A DNA stretch of 64,000 nt from Kuschelorhynchus macadamiae (GCA_030620095.1 JAUTXW010003817.1:476501-540500), one strand, 5' to 3'; positions 12,001 to 25,022 are shown, counted from the first letter of the stretch. Notes: a model not told the origin generated them from the sequence alone. A program made the numbers and translations.

Positions 12001-12444
12001 AGGAAATTATTTAGTTCAACCGCAAGAACTACAGAGATGAAATTTAATTTATATCTAGTCCTCCCCTTTCGTTATTTTACTTTATTATTTTTCCTCTTCA
12101 AAATCTATGAACAAATTGGCAGCGTAACAACCTTTAAAAGAAAATATAGAGAATCTCAAGTTAGAAGTTCTGGATCCTTTTATAGGCTAATCCCCGTTTG
12201 CATCCATCACTCGTCGTGAAGTGCAACTTTCACCCTTATTGCCAAAATCACGCAATCGTGGGATCGGAATTTAAAGAATTTTACCTACTCTGTCCCCTTT
12301 TGAGACATTCGTGCGTTCTTGTCTGCATTTTATAGTGTTTTAAGTGAATTTGTTTACTTAAAATCTATGTCCATATTATAACACACGGTAATTAGCCTAG
12401 TATATTTCTAGTTAATAAGAACTTTAAAATACTTTTAAAAAATA
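12001..12444. other. Nothing recognised
   Basis: No coding or repeat signature recognised. Confidence 0.35.
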
Positions 12445-13010
12445 TTACTTAAGTGCCTAAAAAAAGAAACCCCAGAAAACTTAGAAAGACACATTATAAA
12501 CCGAATTAGTGAATTTACTAAAATAACAGTTTCGTCAATTTATCGTGTTGCAAAAAGGGGTGATGTTGTCGACTACGATGTAAAAAAAAGCCCAGCAAAA
12601 ATTAAAGAAAATTCACATAAGAAATAAAAGAAAGAAAACAAAGTGCCAACTCTAGAAATAATTTAAGACACATTACAAGACTATGGCAGTTACGAATTCC
12701 AATGCTTAAAAATTAAAACATAATTATTCGTGAAAAAAAATCCCAATAACACTGAATTATTAAATATAATAAATGCTCACAAATTTCAAAAAGAATATGT
12801 AATAGATGAACCTTGTACCATATTACTGCATTTTAAATCCCATTGAATTATTCTAAAGCACCATAAAACACGTTAAATCAATCAACAACATTAAATGCAG
12901 CAGTGGTAGACAGAAGTTCCTCAGGTAACCCAAAAGCTCGACGGTGATGTGTGGAAAAACTGTGTTACTTAGGTCATGGAAATAGGAAACCAATATCCCA
13001 TTTTACTTGC
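12445..13010 (+). pseudogene. Internally deleted Tc1/mariner-superfamily transposase relic
   Basis: The first part (12450-12720) reads ISEFTKITVSSIYRVAKR, a helix-turn-helix, then VPTLEII*DTLQDYGSYE, as in insect IS630/Tc1/mariner-like transposases. After about 100 bp a second part near 12820-12850 reads YYCILNPIELF, the segment that holds the third catalytic acid, and near 12945-13000 DVWKNCVT*VMEIGNQY, which resembles the C-terminus. The middle of the enzyme, with its catalytic aspartates, is missing. Confidence 0.6.
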
Positions 13011-13249
13011 GGTAAAGTCTTTAGTTAAACAACCCGGCGTTGATAGTGAATCTACGTTGAAATTTAAAAAATTACAAACATTTTTTTTAATTGTCTAAAA
13101 TTTCTTCAAAAAATGTTTTTGTTGCATTAATACGAATTAGGTCTTTTTATTGTAACATATTTTTCAGTACAAAAGAAATTAATAGGTACTGTAAAGATAT
13201 TAAAATGATGAGACGCCCATGTCTATACCTATTTTTTTCAAGCGCATGA

Positions 13250-13620
13250 ATTCGGAATAAATAATTAATTGCAAAACGAGAGGAACTTAAAGTGCAGATC
13301 AACAAAATACTTTAAGATGAGACTATCAAAGAGTGAAATAGTACATGGTGAATCCTCGCTGTTCTTATAACGAATAAAAATAGAAGTATTAGATTTTGGG
13401 TCTACCGTTAAGGTAATGCTGTTATTCATTGCCAAGAATTGACAACGTCTTAACTACTTTATCAGACTCTAAATGAGTTTCTACGTTTAAATTTAAAGAG
13501 TGGATATTGGCAAGAGGCTGTTCACGAAACAGACACGGGGAAAACTGCTTTTTCTATCCCTAGACGTTTCTATTAATTAAAAGTAATGCATCTGCCGCAA
13601 TTCTTTACACTGTTTATATT
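13250..13620 (+). pseudogene. Ty3/gypsy reverse transcriptase relic
   Basis: Broken frames read REELKVQINKIL near 13280, then LKSGYWQEAVHE followed by TGKTAFSIP near 13490-13560. These correspond to the start of RT and to the region just after the first catalytic aspartate in Ty3/gypsy elements (DL-SGY-Q--). Several stops intervene. No continuing pol sequence is recognisable beyond 13620. Confidence 0.7.
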
Positions 13621-14780
13621 ATATGTTTATTTCTAGATGAGTTACTTCTGTATCGTCCAACCGAAGGACTATTGTCGTCAGAACTGGTTGAAGAATCGCT
13701 AGAATGCTTTCCTTGCCAATTTTTACGCAAGAATAAGCATAGCAACAAAACAATAAGCGTAAATCTTAAACAACTAACACGCTATAAACGGCAAAGTGTA
13801 CCACACCACTAACTTTGTTGTCTTAGCTCAAAATCATTAACGCTAATTTAGTCCTATACAGTAACTAAGCGTACTACTTCTCATATTAATTTTGTTTTGC
13901 ACGAAAATGTCAAAGAGAATGCGTTAGAATTCACTTCTCATCAGAACTGGAAACTAAATATATCTAATTATTGAAACACGAAAATATCATCTCTAAACAA
14001 TATTGGATATTGAAAATCGTAAAATCCTATAAATATAATATCATAATCGAAGAATGCAATTAAGAGATTGATTCACACAAAGTATTGTCCTATCCCTTTC
14101 TTATATGACTTCGTTAACAATAAGTTTTTAGTTCTTGCAACGATGCCTCATCATAGGAATCATACTTGTTTGAATTCCCAGGATAGACTAAAAATGCTTG
14201 TTCGGAATTACACAATCTTTGTCAAATACTTAAAACACCTTATATTTTATACACTATGTTAAATTGATGAATCAGATTGTTTAATCTTGTTATTTTCTGT
14301 GCCGATTTGTGTTGCTGATAACTTTGTTATGAAGACGGGATTCGACACGTAACATTTTACTTTCTGATGACTGGTTCGTAGGTAACAATCACATAATTTT
14401 TATTAATATTACTAATTTTAGAAGAGATGTATCACGAAGAAAACGTTTACTGTCTGTTGGTAATCAACTATTCTCAGTAAAATAATGTTCTGCAATGTTT
14501 TGCTTTAGTGTCTTTTAAACTGTCCTCAGAATCCATATACATATTTGTATGCTACCCCGTCTACCTACAATGTTAGCAACTACAATATTTGTGATTCGGA
14601 TATGCTTTTCTTTGGTCAAAATTATTTATTTATTTTCAGTTTATGCAATATTCACATCAGGGTGAAATGAAAAACAAGTGATTTGATTCCGTATTTCCTA
14701 CCATTGTTTTGCGATATATTAAAGTAGTGTTAAGTAACAGTTCGACACACACACACACACATAAATTTATCATCGTATTT
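13621..14780. other. Nothing recognised
   Basis: AT-rich; a short (CA)n run at 14745-14761. No gene signal. Confidence 0.4.
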
Positions 14781-14786
14781 CCCGCC

Positions 14787-15416
14787 AAGCTTTATTTTGT
14801 AACCAAAATAAACAAACAATAAACAAGTCAAAGAGACCAAAAGAGGGCAAGAACAGGGGAACAGTAATAAAAAGCAAAAAATAAACCGGAGAGCCAAAAA
14901 AGACAAAAATGAACAAAACAAAAAACAGGATCGGTTTCGAAAAATTATAAATAGACAAGAAACCTAAAAAGAAAAAAAAAGAGATCGATCATAAGGCAAC
15001 GGGGAATTACGTAAACCGCAGATCCAGAACGCCATTCAAAAGAAACAACACTCCATGCAAGATGTTATGAATAGAAAAATTGAACAAGTTCTCAGCAACT
15101 TTGAAATCAAGGTCCAAATTATCCATATTTCTAACGATTGGAAGCTGCAGCACCAAACAATGTTTGCAGCAGGGAACAAAAAGGTAGTTAACTACTCCCT
15201 AAGAGGACCTATTAAAAAGTATGTCCCTTTTATTAGAAATTCATCAGAGATTTGGAGACCAGTACCGTCAAAAAATATACAGAACCCTCTTGAAACTAGG
15301 ATACAAATCTCTGGTAAAAATCTTCAAAAATTTGAGACATAAAAAATTAATACGACTAGCGTTTCCCACATCAAAGACCCACAGAAACGGATGGCAGTGT
15401 AGATGGGCTAGACGAA
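14787..15416 (+). pseudogene. gag relic, left arm of a large inverted pair
   Basis: An A-rich, Lys/Glu/Gln-encoding stretch leads into an open frame (15055-15342) beginning MQDVMNRKIEQVLSNFEIKV, probably coiled coil, then segments such as FAAGNKKVVNYSLRG. It pairs with 15958-16601 on the opposite strand. The order (charged coiled coil, then gag core) matches the 3.6/9.2-kb gag family; the right arm also carries an ALKLKAVVNATKPKLK-like segment similar to that family. Whether it is the same element lineage is inferred. Confidence 0.5.
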
Positions 15417-15849
15417 TTATATGCGTTTTTTCCTATACAGTTTTTATGAGAGCGACAGAAGAAAAAGAAGATTCTTTTTGCCAAGGAAACAGGTGCTCCT
15501 GTGTCTACTCTAATGTAAATTATTTGCTCATTGGCCTTCAATGGAACAACCACAAGGATTTATTCTGGTCATGAGCCTACTCTTTTTTTCTACTTAGCTA
15601 ACACTGTTCTGTATAGTTTTCTTGACTGACTTTGGGGCTGCTTAGTCTTTTTCTCTATGACCATCTAAAAGCCACACCTTTAAAAGGAGATGTGGTCATT
15701 AACACTTTGCATTTGTCGAATTCTTTAAAAATCGAAATATACTGTTTTGCCTTCAATAGGGCTGAATGTATTGAATTTTGTATATCTTATCTAAAATTAT
15801 CTTACATACTTTACCTGTACCGTACTGTACATTATCGACTTGATATTTC

Positions 15850-16601
15850 ACGATAACTCATTTTAGTTTTGGTTTTGTAGCATTAACAACAGCTTTCAAC
15901 TTCAAAGCACGAACAAATGCGCAAATACTGGTTAAATTGGGTTCTGTTGATTTTTGGGATCGTCTAGCCCTTCTATACTACCATCCGTCCCTATGCGTCT
16001 TTCCCTGATGTGAAAACGCTAGTCGTATTTATATATGTCTCAAATTTTTGAAGATTTTTACCAGGGATTTGTGTTCTAGTTTTAAGGGGGTTCTGTATAT
16101 TTTCTGATCGGGTCTCCAAATCAATAAAATGATGTTAGTTTTATTTATGACTAACGGAGATGCTTTTTAATATGTTCTCTAAGGGGACTAGTACAGTGCC
16201 TTTTTGTTTCCCGCTCCAAACATTGTTTGGTGCTACAGCTCCCAAATGTTTAAAATATGCCCAAGTTTGACCTTGATTTCAATGTTGTTGAGAACTTGTT
16301 CGATTTTTCCTTTTAAACTATTCATAATATCTTGCATTGAGTGTTGTTTCTTTTACATGGTGTTCTGGTTCTGGATTTTACGGAATTCCCCGTTGTCTTA
16401 TGATCAAGTTCTTGTTTTTTTGCTTTTCTTTGTATTTAGATTTTTTTGCAACTGATCCTGTTTTTCGCTTTGATCTTTTTTGGCTTTTCCGGTTTATCTT
16501 TATATTTCTATTGTAGTTTTATTACTATTCCCCTGATCTTGATATCTTCTGGCCTCTTTGGCTTATCTTTCTTAATGTCAGTTTATTTTGGTTACAAAAT
16601 A
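15850..16601 (-). pseudogene. gag relic, right arm of the inverted pair
   Basis: Reverse complement of 14792-15416 with perhaps 20-25% differences and small indels. Anchors: GTTACAAAAT at 16591 pairs with ATTTTGTAAC at 14795; CGTCTAGCCC at 15964 pairs with GGGCTAGACGA near 15406. Past the arm, 15950-15860 on the minus strand continues with a further gag-like segment. The minus strand is not open. Confidence 0.55.
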
Positions 16602-16701
16602 GAACTTTATAGAAAATGCTCCAAATATTTCTGAGATGTTTAGTTTTGTTTCGACATAGACCTTAATTGAAAATATTCTAATAGCTTCTTGGAAAATTTG
16701 T

Positions 16702-16832
16702 AATAAGGTTCAGAATACGATGTCGACACTAAAACTTACGAATCGTGTTTAGAATTATTTTAATAAGGTCTTTTAAAAATACGATGGTAAACTCAAACCT
16801 TACGAATCTTGTTTACTTTAGTTGCTTCTTGA
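16702..16832. repeat. Two-copy tandem repeat, about 62 bp
   Basis: Units begin TAATAAGGT and contain ATACGATG, then AAAC(C)TTACGAATC(G/T)TGTTTA. Copies are about 16702-16763 and 16764-16828. Confidence 0.7.
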
Positions 16833-16896
16833 AATGCTTTGTTCTCCCTTCAACATTTCTAGACACTTTTATATCAACATTATTTTGGCCTAAATT

Positions 16897-17050
16897 TCAC
16901 TTGTCGGACTTGCATTGTCTTTAGTTTAAATTAATCACGACGTTTAGATCAGCTATGTACCGCCGATCATCAACAATGTTCATTTGGTATAATGCAAGCC
17001 CGAAATAGAAAATTTAACCAAAGGCAATGCAAATCCGACAACTCAAGTAC
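16897..17050. mobile_element. Small MITE-like element
   Basis: TIR-like ends of about 40 bp: left TGTCGGACTTGCATTGTCTTTAG (16909 on), right end the inverse of TTGTCGGATTTGCATTGCCTTT (17045 back). The core has no coding capacity. A nearby TTGCATTATACC on the inner side of the right arm suggests a subterminal repeat. Superfamily unknown. Confidence 0.5.
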
Positions 17051-17809
17051 TATTTACTCTCTTATCGTATTAAACAGTAAAATTTACTCTTGCCTGGCGG
17101 TTTAAGTGCGTTATACGCCAGAAGTTTCGTGAATGTTCCTAACTAGAAAATTCAGAAATATTATGGGAATCTGTGTGCTGAAAACTATTAGAATAATATT
17201 ATTTTTTGTTACTAAGGAAAGATATTTCGCATTGTCACCCTTACAAGTCTTCTAAATTTAGACATTAAGCTATATAGTGTTCCAATTTTCAAAATTCTAT
17301 CCCTGCATCTGTGTTCTTAATGTTACTATTTTCATTGGCACGTAAAAGTATTGTAATTAACAAGATGTTTAAAGGGAATTTTTCTAAATAGTTTAATAAG
17401 GTTAAATTTAAACAATTTTTTTAACATATTTAGATTAAGCACGTCACTGTACCAACGAAAAATCTGTTCTCAAACATCTGTTTATCAGAAAAATATGTGA
17501 ATAAGGGGACTTTTCGGAACGCTGAATCTAAATATAATACAAAAAATATTTAAATTACGCCTTAATATTCTTTTTACACACATGTAACTCCATTTTCCTT
17601 AAACAGCACACCAATGATAAAAATAACTATTTTTATTGCTCAACGTATCGACTTTTGCGTGCCTATCTAGGTTTGAAAAAGTAGTAAAATAAACAATGGA
17701 AATATATGAGGGCGCAGTTACGAAAAGTGGGACACAGTATTCAATCTCAGAATAAAAAAATATATATCCTACTAATGATTTTTTTTGTTAATACATCTTT
17801 CTTTTTTAG
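17051..17809. other. Presumed attractin intron sequence, nothing recognised
   Basis: Directly upstream of the first recognised attractin exon. No earlier attractin exon was found here. Ends with a pyrimidine tract and AG. Confidence 0.4.
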
Positions 17810-17974
17810 GCATCGATTTGCCAAATCGGATTATTCCTTTGGCTATGAGAATAATATAACCCTTAGCACGTTTTATGTGTATGTTTATGATTTTCAACCT
17901 CCACTGCTAATACAAATATCATTTTCTCAATACCCGAAATTGAACCTGCAGCAGTTTTTTATTACTTTTTCGTC
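17810..17974 (+). CDS. Atrn: Attractin (distracted) exon: last extracellular segment
   Basis: An exon flanked by a pyrimidine tract plus AG (17808-17809) and a GTAAGT donor (17975). It encodes HRFAKSDYSFGYENN, then FYVYVYDF, then IQISFSQYPKLNLQQFFITF. The C-terminal ectodomain of vertebrate attractin just before the membrane has the same order (FFVYVSNF, IQIAFSQ, QFFVTFFS). It starts with one base of a split codon and ends in phase 2 (TC), which the A at 25456 completes to Ser, reading on into the transmembrane exon. Attractin is a type I membrane protein with CUB, EGF, kelch and lectin-like domains; those exons are not seen here. Confidence 0.9.
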
Positions 17975-20489
17975 GTAAGTATATAAAGAGTGATATTCAA
18001 TTTTAATATTGTTAAGCTCAATATTTATATAAAATGTATTTTTTTATTGACGTAAAATTAATTTATTTCTTCTCTACTTTGAGACGTGTGTTCACGCGTT
18101 TCATTTTAGAGGGAAATATTCTCTATTTTCAAATCCTCTAATTTTATGAAAAAATGTTCGGACACGTCGGGTCGGTCGGATTTGTTTTTATTTTTACGCA
18201 CCGAGTTTTTTTAAGCGAAGTATGTGACACCTTTTTTTTATACAAAACTCCTCAATTGTCTTTCAAATTTTGGATGTAGCCTAGAACTGTTGATGGCATT
18301 GACATTACAGACATTACAAAATAGGTAATTCACTCATTTTGAGTAAAAAAATCTTTATAAATCTGGAGTGCTCGTTTGAGCGGCCAAAGTTTAAATTGCT
18401 AAACCTTTCGCAATTTAAAAAAAATACGCAAAAAAGTTGCAAATTTTTTTTTCCAGTAACATGGTAGATTGAGCAATTATGTAAGTGCTTGATAGTTCCT
18501 GAGATAAATCTGACTTCTCCTGGGGAGAAAAAAATCTGACAAATTTGTAGGCTTATATTTTAACGGTTTTGCAATATTTATCGTCTTTTTATAAAAAATT
18601 GTTTATTCGCTTTCCGTATGGTATTATCTTCCTTAGAGGACTTGTATTATATTGTATTGTTTATGAAATAAATAATCATTAATTCTTGCTTTTTAGTGAG
18701 TGATTTTTTGAAAATCTTCTGATTAACTGCAAATAAAAACCTCAGAAATTATATGCTTTACATTTAGTATCACCAAAGAGCTTGAAATCTTTACTTTTTA
18801 TTGAGTTGTCTGTTTCTTTTTTCATATAAGTTTTCCAGTTTTTGAGAATTTTAATTTTCCCACGCATCTATCAAAATCGAGCTTTTTTAAATCCCTTTTT
18901 TCTTTTTCTGAAGTTTTTTTTCGGGTGTTTCATGTATGGAATCACAGAGGAATTTACGATATTTCCCTTCATTTTACTGAGAATCGTCTTTGTGTACGTG
19001 TTTGCCCAGTTTGCAGGTAAAATCTAATTTCACAGCCACGGATTTCAAATTAATTTTTTTTGGGGAATTATTACAAAGGACTTCTCACACTTCTTATGGA
19101 AAATGGCTTGGGATGAATCTTTTTATTTTTTTAATATAATTCAGCTCTCGACATCCTGATCAAAATGTGTCATTGACACAACTTGATTCAATGGCCAGAT
19201 TTTGAGATACAGGGTGTCAAAGTTTTGAATTTGGTTTTTTTGTTTTAGCGACGCGGCCAAGATTTTGCTACTATTTTTACCAATTAAGCAGTTTTTATAA
19301 AATGAAATGTGCCAACTTTTATGTAAAAAAAACCTTTAACATGGGTCATTGTTAACCCTGTGGCTGATCAATATTTTACTTAAATACAAAAATGCTGAAA
19401 AATAAATAGTTAGCAAATATAAATTCTACATATTTACTAAACAAGCGGGACGTTTTTTCTGTATTTTGGATATGTTGAAGACTAGGGTTTCTAAACATCT
19501 ACTATGTAAAAAAATCCGGTAATGGAGAAAACAATTGATAAAATATAACTGCCTATCCCAAATCGCTATTTAGTACATAGGTTTTCATAAATACAAATCC
19601 CTATTTCTTACTTTTGTTTAAAATGATAATGTAGTTATGTATGTTAATTGATGTTTAAAAGTAAAATACAATATCGTATAATTTAATAATAACAAATGTA
19701 GTCGTGTTACATGCATTATTTAATTATCATTGGACTTTTATTTGCAATTCTTTTAGACCTTAAATGCTTTAAGGTCTCATGCAAATGCTTATGATAATAT
19801 CACCACGAAGATATATTAATATTTTGTTAGAGCAGATAATATAATGAACAGCACCTATATTTTTAGCTTTATTAACTTTAGCTATAAAATCATTTGTTGT
19901 ACAAGAGATAATACAAATTTATAAGGTTCTAAAATCAACAAAAAATTAACAGATATTAGTAAAAAAAACAAAATTGTTTAACTCAGACTGACAAATTCTC
20001 TTAAAGAGACCTATTTAATAAAAACCGCAATTTTTAAGCTTTTTTTTAGCAAGTAAAATTTCCGTATAATGTAGTAATTTAACGTCACAATTGATTATTA
20101 ATTACTTAATATTATTACATTCTATTATTATCTATAAATATGTATTATTCTCTGATAATATAGTGGCTAGCGTATGCATTTTTATAATGAGTTCCTACCT
20201 GCTTATTAACAGTTTCTAGAATAATCAGTTGTGCTGTATTATTCGAGACCACTAGTGTTGTCCATAACCATGTCTTTTTACTCACTACATGTTTTTCTAC
20301 AAACCTGCCTTAGTTTCCAACATATCCATAATCTAGAAAAATGTCGGGGTTTGTTTAAAAAATATGCAGAATTTATAGATTTTGTATTTCAAAATTTAGT
20401 TTTACGATCAAGTTGTGGCAGTGACAAAAATCGAGAAATGTATTATATCAAAAAATTAGAAATATTCACCGTAAGCCATTTTCCATAAG
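17975..20489. other. Attractin intron, first part
   Basis: AT-rich sequence with no coding signal recognised. It includes a GAGATACAGGGTGTC motif at 19204-19218, one of the window's recurrent CAGGGTG words, followed by about 200 bp that may belong to a dispersed repeat. Confidence 0.5.
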
Positions 20490-20800
20490 AAGTGTGATCA
20501 CCGGATGCGTTCACAATTTTCAAATTTTTAACTTGACCGGAAATATCAGTGGGAAAAAAATTAACTATAAATTCTGATCTGTATCTCATCAATGTATCTC
20601 AGCAAATATTATATCGTCAATACCATTTTTGTACAAGGTGTCCCGATCTTCTTTTATAATTATATAATTGCTCTGCAATAATTTTTATAACAAAATAAAT
20701 TTTGGGATATTTTTTAACCTTGCGGGGGGTCTAACAATGAATGCTTTGACTGGTTTAAAAGTGTCCTCAGCGTGCTAATGTTCATCGAAAAACGGATTGA
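20490..20800. repeat. Dispersed repeat related to 45185-45490
   Basis: Shares GGAAATATCAGTGGGA(A/G)AAAA, ATAATTGCT and GA/GGTCTAACAATG words in the same order as 45228-45430. Outside these words the similarity is weak by eye. Confidence 0.4.
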
Positions 20801-21639
20801 ACGCTATGGCGTTTAACGACAGTCCGCGTACGACGCGCGATTCTAGCCGAAGATAGAATTGATGGCAGATTATTTAAAATTCTTTATTTTGGCACATATT
20901 ATTTTCGCATTCTACGCTCAATCAGAAGATGCATTTAAAATGTTGGCCTAAACATGAGAGTGGCATACAAATATATATAATATACGGGTTACGTGAAAAG
21001 TCTATACATTTTGGATTGGTGTGATTTTTAAACAAGAATAGTTAATAGGTTTTTAGATAGATAGGTATGAAAGTGAAAAAATTGTAATTTTTGTCAAAAA
21101 TTTCAACTTTATTCCTCATTATTTAACAATGGTGTATTTAAGAATAAACGTCTACTCAACTTTGCTTTTTTATTACTTTCTTTTCTGTATTTGGAAAATT
21201 TCAAATATTTTTTTTTTATAAATTTTCCCGTACCCGTTATATTATATTATACATTTTTTATGCCACTATCACGTTTAGGGCAAGTAGGTTTTTAAAAATG
21301 TTGCAGATTATTTAATCTTATTTTTATTTAAATTAATTCATTATTGGAGCTAAGGCATCCACACACTGTATTTTTTTAAATTTTTGTGTAAATTTCTCGC
21401 TAAATCTACTTTAATAATACTACTTTAATAGTCTGTAAAGTTTTTTGTGACAAATATCCAAATAATTTGACGTAAAGTAAAAGAGTATATATTATCTCAA
21501 AAAAATATATGATTTTAAAGCAATACATATTCACAAAAAATTCATTTGAAATTCTCCCACCATTTCTTCCTGCTTTTCTTTTTCAGATGGGTTGCTGAAT
21601 ATTTGTATGAAATTATTTAAAAAAATCGGTTTTCTTTTA

Positions 21640-21938
21640 TCAAACGATTCAACTTTGTTTTGCTTACTGAACTCAATATAGCACATTCTTCAGTATTTGA
21701 TGTCAAGTCGTTACTTATGATCTAAGCTGATGTATCTCTAATATCACTTGTGAAATCACCACCACCATCTTTTGTAACAATGTTGCCCATGGTAATTGAA
21801 GCCTTATTCTTTACAAATAAACAAATTAAATGTATATGCTTGCACATATTCCATTTAATTGAATAGTCAATACAAGTGCACGAATTAAATTCACTTGAAG
21901 TGCTAGTTGTTTTTCTTGGTCGTTTGGTACAACATTTT
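21640..21938 (-). pseudogene. SWIM-type zinc finger fragment, possible MULE-like relic
   Basis: The minus strand, just downstream of an AG acceptor-like site (21940-21939), encodes CCTKRPRKTT, then FNSCTCIDYSIKWNMCKHIH, then TMGNIVTKDGGGDF. The C-x-C ... C-x-H arrangement is that of SWIM zinc fingers, found in MULE transposases and in domesticated insect relatives. A TAG follows near 21735. It could be a transposon exon or a dead host paralogue; no catalytic domain is visible nearby. Confidence 0.5.
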
Positions 21939-22318
21939 CTAGAACAAAAAGAAAATTATATTAGACTTTTATAGAAATAAATAATGAGAAATAATTTATA
22001 TAAATAATATTATTGAGGGACGAGGGACTTATCATTAACAAACTATGATTTTATTAAATACTTAAATAATTATGGCGAATACATATATAGAAAATTCAAT
22101 AATATTAAATACACACCATTGCTATTGGAAGACATTCCAAACAATAATAATATTTTAATAGACAGTTAGAATAAAATGCATAAACTTTTAAAACAACTCC
22201 AAAATAATATTACACGAAGCTATTTTAAAACACAAATAAAATCTAGGATCTAGGTTATATTCAAAGTGTAACGTGACATGAGCAAGCAAAATCGAACTCG
22301 AACATCGCGGGTCGTACG

Positions 22319-22687
<369 letters not shown>

Positions 22688-22735
22688 CTGCATAGTTGTT
22701 AATGGAAAAAACTTAGACAATGTTTTTTTTTAACT

Positions 22736-23255
22736 TAACATAACAATAACTGGATAAGAATTTGCAAAATATGCTTAGTACCGAATATTGGCTTCTCTAT
22801 AGCAACTCTGAGATGTTCTATCTTGTAGCATACTCGAAATTAAGTTTCTTATTTTTTCCGTTGGTATACCGTCCCATTCTTTTGATGTTGTATCTGCCAA
22901 TTTTGCTAGGCTCCAGAGACCGTTCTCGAGAAGGCACCCTTCTTAATTTATTCCACAAATGTCTTGCTGCATTCATATCGGGGCTTCTCGCAGGCCCTAT
23001 AATGTGGCGATACCCGCAGTTTCGCACTATTGCTAGGGTATACGACTGGGCATTATCGTGCGTCAGAATATGCAGAACGATATTCAGGTATAACAATAAT
23101 TTTAGACTTTTGCAGGACTCCTAGCCTTTAAATTCACTTCTGATAGGCGTACACAAACCTTCTGCTCACTAACCATAGCATCTCGAACTTAGCGAACATC
23201 TTCTTAAACTTTTACAGGTGTAATTGATAGATTCCGTAAAATCCGCAAAAAAAAA
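22736..23255 (-). pseudogene. Tc1-type transposase, deleted copy (minus strand)
   Basis: The 92-residue frame 23096-22818 ends the enzyme with GPARSPDMNAARHLWNKL and VPSRERSLE; relatives read NPIEHLW, so the third catalytic Glu is lost. 23255-23110 on the minus strand matches the helix-turn-helix linker of the + copy at about 23655-23805. The catalytic core between them is deleted. It lies in inverted orientation about 230 bp from the larger copy; both share a 3' end ending GGTACTAAGCA ... ATCCAGTTATTGTTAT. Confidence 0.85.
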
Positions 23256-23484
23256 CAAGCAAATTCTTAATCAGCGACAAAAACTGTACTTAAAACCCTT
23301 GTACATCTTTTTTAATGGAATTAAAAATTATGTGGCTATATCGGATCATAATCGAATTTGAAAAAAACAATTGCCGTCGCCGTGGCAATTAATTTGTTAA
23401 AGTCCGCCATATTTGTCAGTTATGTAATTCACTAACTTCAGGATTGTCATTTTTTATACGAAAAAAGGTTTTAGTGAAAAGTGC

Positions 23485-24438
23485 CCCAAATTACACCCGA
23501 ACAAACGGCAAGATTAGTTGCTTTAGTGAATGATGTGTGGGGGTTCGTCAACAGCTCGTAGAGTGAACTTAAAATATGAACAAACAGAAAGCATTGCTCG
23601 GAAGGTGGATTCTGGTCACCCTCGAAAAAGAGATGATCGCTTTTTGAGACTGCAGATTTTACGGAATCGATCGAATACGGCTGTGAAAGTTCAAGAAGAT
23701 CTTCGCCAAATTCGAGATATTATAGTGAGTAAGCAGACGGTTTGTAGACGTCTAGCCGAAATAAACTTAAAGACTAGGAGGCCTGCAAAAGATCCTAAAT
23801 TGCTGCCTCATCATCGTGCTGCTCGGAGATACTTCGTACAGTTTTATGGGGAATGGACTGATCGTGAATGGTCAAATATCCTATTTACTGATGAATCAAT
23901 ATTTTGCCTTAATATGGTGGACGGGAGAAAAAGAGTATGGAGAAGAACTAGCGAAAGATTCAATCAATAACAGAATGCGATAATTTTAATGGTGGTTCAG
24001 TTATGGTATGGGGTGAAATTTCCATGAATAGACGTACAGTCCTTCATGTTTTTCCCATTAGACAGTCAAAGACAGCCCAAATTTTCATCAATGATATTTT
24101 ACCTCTTGCTGATTTAGTTGGTAACAATTTTATTCTGATGCAGGATAATACCCGACCGCATACTGCAGCAATAGTGCAGAACTTCCTAGAAACTGCGGGT
24201 ATCGACACATTACAGTGGCCTGCGAGAAACCCCGATATGAATGCAATAGAACATTTGTGGGATGAATTAGGAAGAAGGGTACCTTCACGCGAAAGGCTTC
24301 TTGAAAGCAGAATTGGCAGATGCGTTATCAGAAAAATGGGACCGTATACCAATGGAAATAATAAGAAATCTAATTTCAAGTATGCCACGCAGATTAGAAG
24401 CTCTCAAAGTTGCTAGAGGAGGCAATACTCGGTACTAA
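23485..24438 (+). pseudogene. Tc1-family (DD34E) transposase, frameshifted
   Basis: Pieces in order: helix-turn-helix start TPEQTARLVALVND (23498-23535); DNA-binding linker and core in frame 23530-23970, with NILFTDES (first Asp); after a frameshift near 23970, VMVWGEIS from 24003 and MQDNTRPHTAAIVQNFL with the second Asp; then WPARNPDMNAIEHLWDEL with the Glu, 34 residues after the second Asp. This is the DD34E spacing of Tc1. A third frame from about 24312 supplies the C-terminus, ending at TAA 24436-24438. All three catalytic residues survive, but two or three frameshifts kill it. It lies in an attractin intron. Confidence 0.92.
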
Positions 24439-24574
24439 GCACATTCCTTAAATTTTTTTGTATCCAGTTATTGTTATTTTTCGTTAATAAAAATGTTTTA
24501 TAAAATACATTTCATTTTTATTTTATTAGAATATTATTTCTGAAAAGTCAAGTAGGTACCTTGTCAAAATGCAA

Positions 24575-24945
24575 GGTTACAATAAAAAAGCTGTAATTCA
24601 GACTTTTTTAAGACAAATTAATGAACAGATTTGTCTTAGAAGAAAGGTCTTTCATCTAGAGTGTAAGAAGTTTCTATATAAATGCTCGAATAATACACAG
24701 GATGAGTCAAAAAACAGGAAAAAAAAAGCAATGTTTACGTTTTTCCATTAACATTCATGTCCCTTGGCCGAGTTTCAGCTAAAAAGCTGTAATTCGGTCA
24801 ATTTATGAAATAGGTCGATGAATAAAAAAACAAAATGCTTACAAAAAAGGGTCTTTCTTATAGGGTGTAAAAAGTTTCTATACGAATCCTCAACTAATAC
24901 ACAGGGTAAGTCAAAAAATAGCAAAAAAGCATGGTTCGAGCTCTT
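24575..24945. repeat. Diverged tandem duplication, about 200-bp period
   Basis: AAAAAGCTGTAATTC at 24586 and 24781, then GGTCTTTC, AGTTTCTATA, AATACACAGG and GAGTCAAAAAA / AAGTCAAAAAA recur in the same order. Confidence 0.75.
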
Positions 24946-25022
24946 TCATTATTATCAAGGAATCTTTCAGAACATTTTCATTTGTTTCATTTCTGCTGGA
25001 AGACAAAGGTATTATCTTCCTA

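Noticed and set aside
14745..14761. (CA)n run
   Set aside because: Too short to be notable.
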